Origin: Terriglobia bacterium | Lineage (GTDB): Bacteria; Acidobacteriota; Terriglobia; Bryobacterales; Bryobacteraceae | Direction: 5' to 3' | Length of the DNA: 64,000 bases | Assembly: GCA_020073145.1 (NCBI GenBank) | Contig: JAIQFS010000018.1 | Coordinates: 42,458-106,457 of the forward strand | In this document: one piece after another, positions 43,424 to 55,634 of the stretch | Numbering within the stretch: the stretch's first letter is position 1 | Layout of the letters: the number at the start of each line of letters is the position of its first letter | Made by a program: the position numbers and the translations under genes | The notes under the pieces: model-generated | What the model was told of the DNA's origin: nothing | The model's input: only the letters and a program-made list of their open reading frames with translations | Databases searched by the model: none

Positions 43424-44658
43424 TTCTCCGCCCTCAGCGCTTCAATCGGATCGAGGCCCGCCGCCCGCCGCGCCGGATAGATGCCGAAAAACAGCCCGAC
43501 CGTCGCCGATAGCGTCACGCCCACAATTACCGCCGTCAGCGGCACCGACATCGGCACCGGCGTCAAACTGCTCACCAGCACCGCCACCAGCCACGCCGCC
43601 GCCACCCCGATCAATCCTCCCATGGCTGCCAGCATCGCCGATTCCACCAGAAACTGGTTCAGGATGTCCTGCCGCCGCGCCCCCACCGATTTGCGGATCC
43701 CGATTTCGTGCGTCCGTTCCGTCACCACCGCCAGCATGATGTTCATGATCACCACCCCGCCCACCACCAGGAACACCGAAACCACCCCTACCGCCGTGGC
43801 CGCGATCGCGCCCGTCAGTTGGTCCCAGAAATTCAGCAGCGAATCCGACGTCACCATCGAAAACGTGTCGTCCGCGCCCGGCTTCAAGTGGCGGTACGCC
43901 CGCAGCAGCACCCGCGATTCCTCCTGCGCCGCCGCCAGGTGCGCATGGTCGATCGCAATCGCATCATAGCCCATGCCCTGCCGCGCCCCCCAGATCTTGA
44001 AATAGGTCTCGGCCGGGACAATCACGAAGTTATCCTGCGACTGGCCAAAAACCGAGCCCTTGGCCTTGGCCACTCCCACCACCTCAAACGGCTTGCCGTC
44101 CACCGTGATGGTCTTGCCCACCGGGTCGGTATTGGCCAGCAGATGGTCCTTCACGTCCTTCCCGACGAAGGCCACCATGCCCTTCCGCCGGTTGTCGATC
44201 TCATTAAAGAAGCGCCCTTGCTCGGAAGTGAAATTGCCGATCAGCGCGATATTGGCCGTGCCCCCGATGACGGCCACCCCTTCCAGATGCTCTTTGCCGA
44301 ACGACACCGCCGCCCCGCGGTTGGTCTCGATTCCGTACTCGCTCGCCAGCGTGGCGTGTTCCCGCAGAAACTGGAATTCGTCCCGGTTCAGCACCGGGTT
44401 GCGCCGCTGCATCTCCAGGAATTTCTTGGGATTCCACTGCATCATCACGATCCGCCGGATGCGAAACCCGTCCGCCCCCATGCTCGACACATTCTTGGCG
44501 ATGTACACGTCCATCCCCTTGATCACCGACATCACCGCGATCAGCGTCGTCGTGGCCAGAATAATCCCGAGCAGCGTCAGAAAGCTGCGCAGCTTGCTCG
44601 AGCGCAGCGACGCCACCGCCCCCTTCACCGCCTCCCAGAATGACGCGTGCCCTTCCAT
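43420..44658 (-). CDS. MacB-like ABC transporter permease
   Basis: A 412-residue paralogue of the permease encoded directly downstream. It has LRSFLTLLGIILATTTLIAV as helix one, a periplasmic MacB_PCD domain (VAVIGGTANIALIGNFTSEQ; MVAFVGKDVKDHLLANTDPV; FEVVGVAKAKGSVFG) and the C-terminal FtsX part with VVIMNIMLAVVTERTHEIGI and KSVGARRQDILNQFL. The two overlap by four bases and probably form a heterodimer. No ATP-binding subunit or membrane-fusion protein gene is adjacent. Confidence 0.9.
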   Translation of the reverse strand: MEGHASFWEAVKGAVASLRSSKLRSFLTLLGIILATTTLIAVMSVIKGMDVYIAKNVSSMGADGFRIRRIVMMQWNPKKFLEMQRRNPVLNRDEFQFLREHATLASEYGIETNRGAAVSFGKEHLEGVAVIGGTANIALIGNFTSEQGRFFNEIDNRRKGMVAFVGKDVKDHLLANTDPVGKTITVDGKPFEVVGVAKAKGSVFGQSQDNFVIVPAETYFKIWGARQGMGYDAIAIDHAHLAAAQEESRVLLRAYRHLKPGADDTFSMVTSDSLLNFWDQLTGAIAATAVGVVSVFLVVGGVVIMNIMLAVVTERTHEIGIRKSVGARRQDILNQFLVESAMLAAMGGLIGVAAAWLVAVLVSSLTPVPMSVPLTAVIVGVTLSATVGLFFGIYPARRAAGLDPIEALRAEK

Positions 44659-44743
44659 AGCCTCTTAAGATGATATCCGGCGCTTCCTGTTCAGACGAAC
44701 CCGTCTCTCCGAAAGTTCCGCCTTCCGCCGGTTTCGCTCTATA

Positions 44744-44946
44744 ATGGGCCTAATCGACGGCCGCCCGGTCACGCACGAGGAACTTGCTGAGGCGACCGGC
44801 TCGCCAACGTGCTCGGCGATCTCGCTTCCGACGACCTCACCGACTTGCTGGCCGCGCCCTACAAGATTACCGGGAAACTCGGCGGCCGCACGGCGTCCGC
44901 CGTCCCCACCGGACCGCCCGCCGAATCCCTCCCTCCCTTGCGATAA
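44744..44946 (+). pseudogene. Possible frameshifted small gene fragment
   Basis: The frame starting GLIDGRPVTHEELAEATG at 44744 reads like a helix-turn-helix start, then loses sense. A different frame takes over from about 44797 with ANVLGDLASDDLTDLLAAPY and KITGKLGGRT and ends in TAA at 44944-44946. The protein-like composition of both parts suggests one gene with an indel or small deletion. TATAAT at 44740-44745 overlaps the ATG and has a weak TTCCGC at 17-base spacing, so the ATG itself may not be the original start. Low certainty. Confidence 0.3.
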
Positions 44947-45004
44947 GAATCGAGAATCTGGGGCCCCATTCCCAACTACCTAGAGTCACGACTCATCGGA
45001 GCCC

Positions 45005-47134
45005 ATGTCTTCCTCCAGTCCCTCATCGCCGTCCGGTTCGCTCGGCTCCCGAAAATCTCGCCGCAAAGAGCGCTATCAGGTGCAGGACCAAATCGGTTCG
45101 GGCGGCATGGGCACCGTCTATCGCGCTCTCGATCGCGAGTTGAACCGCGTCGTGGCCATCAAAGTGCTCCGCCCCGAACTCGCTCCCGATCTGCGTAACC
45201 TCTTGCGCCTCAAGCGCGAATTAGTTCTCGCCTCTCGTGTTTCCGATGAACACGTCGTCCGGGTGTACGACATTGGGGAAGTCAACGGCCAGGCTTTGAT
45301 CGCGATGGACTGGGTCGACGGCGAAAGCCTCGCCCAGTTGCTCGGCCGCGTGCACTGCCTTCCCCCCTCTCAGGTCTGCGCCTTTGCCGTCGAAATTTCG
45401 CTGGCCTTGCGCGCCATTCATGCCGCTAACGTGGTCCATCGCGACCTCAAACCCGGCAACCTGCTCATCCGCAGCGACGGCGCCATCCTGGTCAGCGATT
45501 TCGGACTGGCTCGCTCAGCCTTGCCCCAGGATCCCGGCTTCACTCAGCCCGGAGAGCGGAACGGCACCCCCCGGTACATGGCCCCCGAACAGTTGGCCGG
45601 CCTTCCCGCCGATGCCCGCTCCGACCTCTACTCGCTCGGCATCGTGCTGCTCGAGGCGCTCACCGGCACCACCGCCTTGGAATCGCTGACTCCCCTGCGC
45701 CTCCGCCTCTTGATCGCCCACACCGAGCGCGACAAGCGCTCCGGCGAATTGCGAAAATTGGCGGCCCTGGAGACCGTTATCCGCCGCTGCCTGCATCCCG
45801 ACCGCACCGAACGCTACGCCGGCGCCGATGCCGTCCTGCAAGACCTCTGGGGCGCTGACGCCGAGCCCGCTGTCGCCCCTGGCCATGCGCCCGCCCGCCG
45901 CATTCGGTCCCTGTTGCGGAAACCCAAGTGGAGAAACCTCACCGTCGCGGCACTCCTGCTCACACTCTCCCTCTTAACGCTGGGCGGATTCTACTACACG
46001 CGCCGCAATGCCCAAGCCGAAGCCGTGCGGCTGTACTCCCAAGCTCTGGCAATCACCACCCGCGATGGCAGCGAGGCCGGCCTCCGCCGCGCCCTCCAGA
46101 CTTTGGAACAAGCCCTGTCTTACAACTCCAGGTATCTGGCCGCGGTCCGGGCGCGCGTCGAAACCCTGATTCGGCTCTTTGAAGGGACCGACGATCCCCA
46201 GTGGCTCGCTCAGGCTCGCGACGCCCTGCACAGCGTCGGCGCATCCCGCCTCAACCCCCAGGAACGCACCTTGTTCGCAGCACGCATCGATTTCCTCGCC
46301 GGCTCTTTTCCGAACGTTATTCAAACCCTCCAGTCCGCCCCCTCCCTGCTGGCCTCTTCCGGTGACGCCAATCTGCTGCTCGGCCGGGCGTGGGCCAGTT
46401 CCGGCCAACTCACAACGGCCGTGGCTTACTACCGTGCCGCGATTCGGCTCAGCCCCGAATCCTGGCGCAGCCACAACGACCTCGGGTCCGCCTTGCTCGC
46501 CCTCGGCCAGCCCGCCCAAGCCCGCCAGGAGTTCCTGCGCGTCACTCGGCTGCGCCCCGACTCCCCGATTGGCTTTGCCAATCTCGGCTCCGCGCTGCTC
46601 GAGACCGGCGATTTGACCGCGGCCCGTCGCAACTTTGAAATCGCCCTCCAGTTCGCCCCCTCTCCGGCTGTCTACTTCAGCCTGGGCGTGGCGGCGTACT
46701 ACGCGCGCGAGTTTGCTACCTCGATCCCTTTTTTTGAGTCCGCCATTCAGTTGCGCCCCAGGGCTGACCTCTACGTGGGCGCCCTGGCCGACGTCCTGCG
46801 GCATTTGCACCGCGACGATCGCGCTCGCGATACCTATGCTCGCGCCCTCTCAATGCTCCAACAAATCGCCCAGGTCCGGCCCCTTTCCCCGGACGAGCTC
46901 TGCCGTCAGGCCATTTACCTCGCCAGGCTCGGTGATCGCATCGGCGCCACCTCCGCCATCGACGCCGCCGCCGTCAACCACCAGACACTCCCCGACGTCC
47001 CCTACGCCCGTGCCGTCCTGGCCGCCCTCCAGAGCCATCCCGCAGAGGCCAACCGCTACCTCAAGAAGGCGGTCCAACTCGGCTACCCTTCCGCCCTCGT
47101 GGAATTGGACCCCGATTTCGACGACGTCTACTAA
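45005..47134 (+). CDS. Ser/Thr protein kinase with TPR repeats
   Basis: A 709-residue protein. The kinase domain spans about residues 20-280: [26 protein letters not shown] with the catalytic Lys, [20 protein letters not shown] and [21 protein letters not shown] single membrane helix lies near residue 315 ([20 protein letters not shown]), so the C-terminal TPR region (about 350-700) is predicted to be periplasmic: [60 protein letters not shown]. This is a common acidobacterial sensor-kinase layout in which the repeats may bind proteins outside the membrane. Confidence 0.92.
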   Translation: MSSSSPSSPSGSLGSRKSRRKERYQVQDQIGSGGMGTVYRALDRELNRVVAIKVLRPELAPDLRNLLRLKRELVLASRVSDEHVVRVYDIGEVNGQALIAMDWVDGESLAQLLGRVHCLPPSQVCAFAVEISLALRAIHAANVVHRDLKPGNLLIRSDGAILVSDFGLARSALPQDPGFTQPGERNGTPRYMAPEQLAGLPADARSDLYSLGIVLLEALTGTTALESLTPLRLRLLIAHTERDKRSGELRKLAALETVIRRCLHPDRTERYAGADAVLQDLWGADAEPAVAPGHAPARRIRSLLRKPKWRNLTVAALLLTLSLLTLGGFYYTRRNAQAEAVRLYSQALAITTRDGSEAGLRRALQTLEQALSYNSRYLAAVRARVETLIRLFEGTDDPQWLAQARDALHSVGASRLNPQERTLFAARIDFLAGSFPNVIQTLQSAPSLLASSGDANLLLGRAWASSGQLTTAVAYYRAAIRLSPESWRSHNDLGSALLALGQPAQARQEFLRVTRLRPDSPIGFANLGSALLETGDLTAARRNFEIALQFAPSPAVYFSLGVAAYYAREFATSIPFFESAIQLRPRADLYVGALADVLRHLHRDDRARDTYARALSMLQQIAQVRPLSPDELCRQAIYLARLGDRIGATSAIDAAAVNHQTLPDVPYARAVLAALQSHPAEANRYLKKAVQLGYPSALVELDPDFDDVY

Positions 47135-47181
47135 TCTTCGCCTTCCTTTCGCCGATAGCTGTGTCAGGAGGTAACTCTCGG

Positions 47182-47345
47182 ATGAGACCCCAACTCGATC
47201 AGCCCACCGGCGACTACTGGTTCTGCTGGTTGGTGTATTTCTGCCTTTTCTGGTAGCCTTCCGTCACCCGATCACAGCGGATCCATCGTTTCTTTTCAAG
47301 CATATAACGATGAATCCCGCTGCCGGGCGAATACCATGGTCCTGA
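47182..47345 (+). pseudogene. Very small gene, possibly frameshifted one-helix membrane protein
   Basis: An ideal AGGAGGT sits eight bases before the ATG at 47182. The direct frame is only 24 codons (MRPQLDQPTGD, then aromatic YWFCWLVYFCLFW) and stops at 47254-47256. A -1 shift after the eleventh codon instead gives LLVLLVGVFLPFLVAFRHP and 24 further residues to TGA at 47343-47345, a convincing single membrane helix. So the locus is either a true 24-residue aromatic peptide or a 54-codon membrane protein with one base missing. Its first eleven residues resemble those of the next small gene. Confidence 0.45.
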
Positions 47346-47355
47346 AAGGAAGTTC

Positions 47356-47493
47356 ATGCGACCAGAAATCGAGCAACCGACCAGCGACAACGCGCTGCCC
47401 GCAACCCCCATCATCGAGCAACCTGTGGAGCAGAAGTTGGACTCGCCGGCTCGGAAAGAAGAAACCACCGAACCAATACCCGCGAAGAAGTAG
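47356..47493 (+). CDS. Small Pro/Glu-rich protein of unknown function
   Basis: A 45-codon frame starting MRPEIEQPTSDNALPATP and ending EEETTEP-like charged sequence with a KK terminus. AAAGGAAG lies at usual distance before the ATG. The N-terminus MRPxxxQPTxD matches that of the upstream small gene with conservative replacements (Gln/Glu, Leu/Ile, Asp/Glu, Gly/Ser), which argues that both are translated. Composition is Pro, Glu and Lys-rich and probably unstructured. No family is recognised. Confidence 0.45.
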   Translation: MRPEIEQPTSDNALPATPIIEQPVEQKLDSPARKEETTEPIPAKK

Positions 47494-47626
47494 AACCGCG
47501 TTGGGTCGGGCCGCTCCACCTCACATGGATTGTGAGACGCCCACCGATTGTGAGGCGCCCCGCGCGGCCCGGAGCCTCCCCTGGCCCCCCGCTCCAGCCA
47601 AACCCAATCCCCAAAACTCCTCGTCA

Positions 47627-47645
47627 TTTGTACGATGAGTACAAA
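47627..47645 (+). promoter_or_regulatory. Palindromic operator over an antitoxin start codon
   Basis: Perfect 7-bp arms TTTGTAC and GTACAAA with a five-base centre that includes part of the ATG at 47635. This is the usual position and symmetry of an autoregulatory site for ribbon-helix-helix antitoxins. Confidence 0.55.
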
Positions 47646-47775
47646 GACGGCCGTCTCCATTCCCGGCGATGTGTTTCCAGGCGCGAGCGGCTGGCCCGCC
47701 GCACCCGGAAGTCGCGCAGCCTATTGCGCAGCGACGCCGTTCCGGAATACGTGGCCCGTGCTCCCCCCGCTAATC
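47635..47775 (+). pseudogene. Frameshifted ribbon-helix-helix antitoxin remnant
   Basis: From the ATG the frame reads MSTKTAVSIPGDVF, a textbook start of an RHH antitoxin. A neighbouring frame then continues RRERLARRTRKSRSLLRSDA and VPEYVARAP, the expected helix region of the same family. At least one indel near 47680 therefore separates the two halves. No toxin gene (MazF or PIN type) follows; the sequence runs straight into the secA upstream region. The palindrome over the start codon is still perfect. Confidence 0.65.
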
Positions 47776-47843
47776 CCCTCTCCTCGCGCCCGTCTTCCCG
47801 AACAGAGTAAAATGAAATTGCTGGATTCCCCCCGTACTGAAAC

Positions 47844-50723
<2,880 letters not shown>

Positions 50724-50944
50724 GGAACAGCCAGTCGCCGAATCCTTTTCCGCTGATTTTTTGAACTGCTGACGCACGGAACCGCCTGGTCCGGTTTTGC
50801 AACCCTGCGACATACCGGCCGGTGAGGCATCGGCCGCCGTCCAGGGGGACCGCCTCACTACCGTGACTTCTGCTGCGAACTCCCGAGTCAAGGACACCAA
50901 CCGCCCACGCCGTGAACCGCTCCGCGCTACACTTGTTCAAAACC

Positions 50945-53614
50945 ATGCGATTGTCTGCGGGCGACAAGCTGGGTCCCTATGAGATCGCCGGACCGATCGG
51001 TAAGGGCGGCATGGGCGAGGTCTACCGCGCCACCGACACGCGGCTGGGCCGTCCAGTCGCGATCAAGGTCTCCTCGCAGGAATTCAATGACCGCTTTGAG
51101 CGTGAAGCCAAAGCCATCTCCACGCTAAATCATCCCAATATCTGCACGCTCTACGACGTCGGCCCGAACTATCTGGTCATGGAGTTGGTCGATGGCGAAA
51201 TGCTCTCGAAGATCATCGAGCGGGGCCCGCTGCCGCTGGATAAAGCGCTGCAGTATGCCGTGCAAATCGTGGACGCCCTCGCCGCCGCGCATGCCAAGGG
51301 CGTGATTCACCGCGACCTGAAACCGGGCAATATTATGGTCACCAGGAACGGCGTCAAGGTGCTGGACTTCGGACTGGCCAAGCTCGGCTCAGAGAGGCTG
51401 CCCAGCGCATCCTCCGACAACCTCGACACCGTGACCGAGCCCATCACCCGCGCGGGCGCAGTTCTGGGCACGCTGCACTACATGGCGCCGGAGCAGGTGG
51501 AAGCCAAGGAAACCGATGAGCGCAGCGACATCTTCTCCTTCGGCATCGTGTTTTACGAAATGATCACTGGGCAGCGGCCGTTCAGCGGCGATACGCAAGC
51601 CGCTACGCTGGCGTCGCTGATGAAAGATCCGCCGCCGCCGATGAGTCAGCGGCAACCGGCCGTGCCGCGCGCGCTGGAGCGCATGGTGCGGAAGTGCCTG
51701 GAGAAAAAGCCCGACGACCGCTGGCAGTCGGCCCGGGATTTGAAGCCGGTGCTCGAACTGATCGATCTGGACGCGCCGCCGCCGAGTTCCGCCAGTTCGA
51801 GCGTTCCCATACCCGCGCAGACGGCGTCGCACCAATCTTGGCTGGGGCCGGCGATTGCCGCCGGCATCCTGGCCGTTGGAGCCGCGCTGGCCGTGTGGGC
51901 TCCGTGGAAGAAAGCGGCGCCGGCCCAGGCCGTGCGTTTTGAAGTGGGGCCTTCGGAAAAAATGACGTTTATTCCGGGCGCCGCGATGGCCGTTTCTCCC
52001 GACGGCCGCTGGATGGCGTTCCCCGCCCGGGGCGAAGACAGCGTCGCGCGCTACTATATCCGCGCGCTCGATGGCGTGGAGGCCCGCGCGCTGCCCGGCA
52101 CCGAACTGGACACCACATTTGCGCCCGTGTCCTGGTCCTACGATAGCCGCTGGGTGGTGTTCGCCAAGGGGGACGGCAAGCTGAGAAAGGTGGATATTCA
52201 GGGCGGACCACCCCAAACCATCGCCGACTCTCCCAGCGGATTGAGCGGAGCGGACTGGAACGCCCAGGGCGTGGTGATCGCTGCCTTCTCCACGGGGGGC
52301 CCCATCCTGCGGGTAGCGGCCTCCGGCGGCCAGACAACTCCCCTCACCCCGATCGGCCAGGGCGCCTACCGGTGGCCCCAGTTTCTGCCGGACGGCAAGC
52401 ACTTCCTCTATTTGTTGAGTTCGTCCGACCCAGCCAAATCGGGCGTCTATGTCGGTTCGCTCGACGTCCAGCCCGAGCAACAGAGTACGCAGCGTCTGCT
52501 GGCCACCGACCGTCAGGCCTATTATGCGCCGTCTCCCGGAGGCGGCACGGGGCGCCTGATTTACATGCGCGGCGCGGCGTTGATGGCGCAGCCTTTCGAC
52601 GTCAATCAGTTGAGGCTGAGCGGGGAGCCTGTGGCTATCGTCGATGGAGTCGATTCGTTCCCCACCACTAGTCATGGCCTATTCTCGGTATCGAACACCG
52701 GCACGCTGGTCTACCGGGGAGGCACCGTCGGACAGGCGCTGCTCACCTGGATCGATCGGCAGGGCAACTCCGCCGGCACGGTGGGCGATCCGGGAGACTA
52801 CGCGTTTCCGGCCATCTCTCCCGACGGCAGCCGCATCGCGGTGTCGATGGGCCCACTGGCGAGCCGCGACATTTGGATTATGGATGTGGCCCGTGGCGCG
52901 AGCACTCGCTTCACCTTCGATCCGGCCCGCGACGACTATCCCGCTTGGTCGCCCGACGGCAAGAACATCGTCTTCAGTTCCAATCGCGGCGGGCAATTGG
53001 ACCTCTACACCAAGCCAGCCGACGGTTCAGGCGAAGAGAAGCTGCTCTTGAAGACCGATGAGCCGAAGTTCGACGAGCGGTTCACCAAGGACGGCCGCTT
53101 CCTGCTGTTCGATAGCAACGGACCCAAGACCGCATTCGACCTGTGGGTCTTGCCGTCCGCGGGAGAGTCCAAACCCATATCCCTCGTGCGAACGCCGTTT
53201 ATCGAACGATACGGGAAGATATCACCGGACGGGCGCTGGCTGGCTTATACCTCCAACGAATCGGGCGCGGGTGAAATCTACGTTCGCCCGTTCACCCCGG
53301 AAGCGCCTGCCGGTACCGGAGCCAAGTGGCTGGTGTCGAAAGGCGGCGCCGTCCGAGCCATTTGGCGGTCGGACGGCAAGGAATTGTTCTATCTCACCGC
53401 CATCGGCCAGGTGATGGAAGTGGACATCGACACCACCCAGGGATTCCAGGCCGGTACGCCGCGGCGCTTGTTCGTCACTTCGCCGCAGGCAGTGGCCGGG
53501 GGCTGGGACATTTCTCCGGACGGGAAGCGCTTCCTATTCGTCGCCCCGCCCGGGACCGGTCGCGTGGTCCCGTTCACCGTGGTCGTCAACTGGGCCGCGG
53601 CGCTGGCGAAGTAG
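50945..53614 (+). CDS. Ser/Thr protein kinase with C-terminal TolB/PD40-like propeller
   Basis: An 889-residue protein from the ATG at 50945; a GTG at 50912 is a less likely start. It opens with RLSAGDKLGPYEIAGPIGKG. The kinase has [34 protein letters not shown] and LGTLHYMAPEQVEAKETDER. A membrane helix near residue 310 (WLGPAIAAGILAVGAALAVW) precedes a propeller of PD40 repeats (AMAVSPDGRWMAFPARG; AISPDGSRIAVSMGPLASRD; AWSPDGKNIVFSSNRGGQLD), closing with VVVNWAAALAK. TACACT at 50928-50933 suggests a very short leader. The propeller likely senses or binds ligands outside the membrane. Confidence 0.93.
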   Translation: MRLSAGDKLGPYEIAGPIGKGGMGEVYRATDTRLGRPVAIKVSSQEFNDRFEREAKAISTLNHPNICTLYDVGPNYLVMELVDGEMLSKIIERGPLPLDKALQYAVQIVDALAAAHAKGVIHRDLKPGNIMVTRNGVKVLDFGLAKLGSERLPSASSDNLDTVTEPITRAGAVLGTLHYMAPEQVEAKETDERSDIFSFGIVFYEMITGQRPFSGDTQAATLASLMKDPPPPMSQRQPAVPRALERMVRKCLEKKPDDRWQSARDLKPVLELIDLDAPPPSSASSSVPIPAQTASHQSWLGPAIAAGILAVGAALAVWAPWKKAAPAQAVRFEVGPSEKMTFIPGAAMAVSPDGRWMAFPARGEDSVARYYIRALDGVEARALPGTELDTTFAPVSWSYDSRWVVFAKGDGKLRKVDIQGGPPQTIADSPSGLSGADWNAQGVVIAAFSTGGPILRVAASGGQTTPLTPIGQGAYRWPQFLPDGKHFLYLLSSSDPAKSGVYVGSLDVQPEQQSTQRLLATDRQAYYAPSPGGGTGRLIYMRGAALMAQPFDVNQLRLSGEPVAIVDGVDSFPTTSHGLFSVSNTGTLVYRGGTVGQALLTWIDRQGNSAGTVGDPGDYAFPAISPDGSRIAVSMGPLASRDIWIMDVARGASTRFTFDPARDDYPAWSPDGKNIVFSSNRGGQLDLYTKPADGSGEEKLLLKTDEPKFDERFTKDGRFLLFDSNGPKTAFDLWVLPSAGESKPISLVRTPFIERYGKISPDGRWLAYTSNESGAGEIYVRPFTPEAPAGTGAKWLVSKGGAVRAIWRSDGKELFYLTAIGQVMEVDIDTTQGFQAGTPRRLFVTSPQAVAGGWDISPDGKRFLFVAPPGTGRVVPFTVVVNWAAALAK

Positions 53615-53668
53615 GCCTCGCGGTGAACCAACTCGCCAGGTTCAACGAACATCGCGTCCGCTTCCGCC

Positions 53669-53758
53669 ATGCCGGTGGTCGCTAGCCAACAGGTGGGCCG
53701 CAACCATCCCCGTCCCTGCGGCAGCGGCAAGGACTACAAGAGGTGCCACGGCGGATGC
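53669..53758 (+). pseudogene. SEC-C zinc-motif remnant, SecA-tail-like
   Basis: From an ATG at 53669 the frame reads VVASQQVGRNHPRPCGSGKD then YKRCHGG, matching the last residues of SecA ([26 protein letters not shown]) both in protein and, over most bases, in DNA. The first two zinc-ligand positions are altered (DPCPC to HPRPC), so metal binding is probably lost. The frame then runs on into unrelated sequence. It looks like a duplicated secA 3' end now separated from secA by the kinase gene. Confidence 0.7.
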
Positions 53759-53835
53759 GCGATCGGGTATTCTCTTTCGACGATAAACCGGCCGCTCGGC
53801 AGACGATGGTATAGTCGTTCACTGGCTCAATCACC

Positions 53836-55533
53836 ATGCTTCGAACGACCGCGCGAGTGCTGACACTCACTGGGACGACGATCGGATTGATGACCTTAGC
53901 GGCCTGCGGTCACGGCCGGGACCCGGCGCCAACAAAAGTCGACGCATTATTTGCACAGTGGAATCAAGCGAGCTCACCGGGGTGCGGCGTGGCGGTCAGC
54001 CGGAATGGGACGGTGCTGTACGAGCACGGGTATGGCATGGCGAACGTCGAATTGGGCGTGCCGATTACCACCGAGACCATTCTGGGCGCGGCGTCGATTT
54101 CGAAGCAGTTCACGGCAATGAGCATTCTGCTGCTGGCGCAGCGCGGCCGGTTGTCGATCGACGACCAAGTGAACAAGTATGTCCCCGATTGGCAGAATCG
54201 CGAGAGCCACGTGACCATCCGGCACCTGCTGACCCACACGAGCGGCCTCCGCGAAGGCTTCATGCTTCTGGGGTTGGCGCAACAGAACTTCGAAGAGAAC
54301 GTGAACGATGCCATGGTTCGAGTGCTCGCCCGTCAAAGGGGCGTGAACTTCGCGCCAGGCTCCGAATGGCAATACAACAACGGCGCATATAACCTGCTCG
54401 GCAGCATCGTCCAGCGGGTGAGCGGCCAGTCGCTTCGCGATTTCGCGGAAACCAATATCTTCCGGCCGCTCGGCATGAAGAACTCCCAGTTTCGGGACAG
54501 TCGCGGGCTCATCATCCCGCACGTCGCTTCCGGCTATTCGATCGACGGAACCGGGGTCCATCCGAATTCCTTGACGGGCGGGGTGGTTGGAAATGACGGT
54601 GTGTACACCACGCCCAGGGACCTGCTGTTCTGGGAGCAGAACTTCGAGGATGTCCGGGTCGGCACTCCGGAGATCGTGGCTGCCATGCAGAAGCCCGCAG
54701 TCCTCACCAGCGGCAAGACCACCGGCTACGGATTCGGACTGTTCCTCGGCAAGTACCGCGGCCTGCGAACCGTGGAGCATTCCGGAGGGGATAGCGGAAT
54801 CTCCTCGAACGTGGTCCGGTATCCAGATCAGAAGCTGGCAATCGCGCTCTTGTGCAATTCGGACGCGATCAATCCGATCGTCCTGACGCACCAACTGACA
54901 GACCTTTACCTCGGCGACGTTCTGGGAGCGCCTTCCGGCAGCGGCAGCCCAGCGGTGGCCAAGGTGCCTCTCAAGGAAAGCGAACTGGCGGCAAGGGCCG
55001 GGTCGTATCACGTGACTTCGGATCCGGGAGTGGCCGACTTGCAGGTTTCCGTTCGCGACGGCAAGCTGATCGGCCACAGCTTTTACGATGACGGTCAGGA
55101 TTTCGATCTGATTCCGACCGACACCACACACGTCCGCGCACCGGGCCCAGCTACCTTGGAGTTCATACCGGCAGCCTTGGGCCATCCCCCGGAGTGGCGT
55201 CTCACAGGCGAACTCGGGAGTCTTCGCGGAGTGCTGCAACAACAGGCGCCGTTCCAGCCGACGGCCGCGGATCTGCGCGCCTTGGTGGGGGACTATCGGA
55301 GCGCGGAAATTCTAGCCTCCTATGACATCGTTTTGCGGGATTCGGACCTGGCGATTCAGCCGCCGGGAGGGGCCGAAGTACGGTTGCGGCCGCTGGGGCG
55401 GGACCTGTTCGCGTGCGACGGATTCGGCGTGCTGCGGTTCCTGCGAGGTACCCGCGGGGACGTCGCGGGATTCACCATGAATCGATCGAACCTGCGGGGT
55501 CTGCGGTTCGATCGTTTTCGGGAAGTGGAATAG
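53836..55533 (+). CDS. Serine beta-lactamase-like (class C/EstB) lipoprotein
   Basis: A 565-residue serine hydrolase of the penicillin-binding-protein-like fold. A lipoprotein signal ends in LAAC (lipid Cys24). The nucleophile Ser87 lies in AASISKQFTAM (S-x-x-K), the Tyr in WQYNNGAYNLLGSIV (Y-x-N) and the third motif in VEHSGGDSGISS (H-x-G). A C-terminal beta domain of about 190 residues follows (VADLQVSVRDGKLIGHSFYD; LEFIPAALGHPPEWRLTGEL). It is probably a cell-envelope esterase or D-amino-peptidase-like enzyme rather than a resistance determinant. TATAGT lies 20 bases before the ATG. Confidence 0.9.
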   Translation: MLRTTARVLTLTGTTIGLMTLAACGHGRDPAPTKVDALFAQWNQASSPGCGVAVSRNGTVLYEHGYGMANVELGVPITTETILGAASISKQFTAMSILLLAQRGRLSIDDQVNKYVPDWQNRESHVTIRHLLTHTSGLREGFMLLGLAQQNFEENVNDAMVRVLARQRGVNFAPGSEWQYNNGAYNLLGSIVQRVSGQSLRDFAETNIFRPLGMKNSQFRDSRGLIIPHVASGYSIDGTGVHPNSLTGGVVGNDGVYTTPRDLLFWEQNFEDVRVGTPEIVAAMQKPAVLTSGKTTGYGFGLFLGKYRGLRTVEHSGGDSGISSNVVRYPDQKLAIALLCNSDAINPIVLTHQLTDLYLGDVLGAPSGSGSPAVAKVPLKESELAARAGSYHVTSDPGVADLQVSVRDGKLIGHSFYDDGQDFDLIPTDTTHVRAPGPATLEFIPAALGHPPEWRLTGELGSLRGVLQQQAPFQPTAADLRALVGDYRSAEILASYDIVLRDSDLAIQPPGGAEVRLRPLGRDLFACDGFGVLRFLRGTRGDVAGFTMNRSNLRGLRFDRFREVE

Positions 55534-55634
55534 GATGGCGTCCCGCGCTGGTCCACTACCGTGTGCACTGGGCAGGTGACCCGGCACTGGCGGCAGGATC
55601 CGTTTTCCTTGCGCCGCCCCACCCAAAGGACTCG

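Noticed and set aside
47520..47560. Direct repeat GATTGTGAG-N2-GCCC twice
   Set aside because: Too short and with only two copies; no neighbouring feature explains it, so it was not listed as an element.
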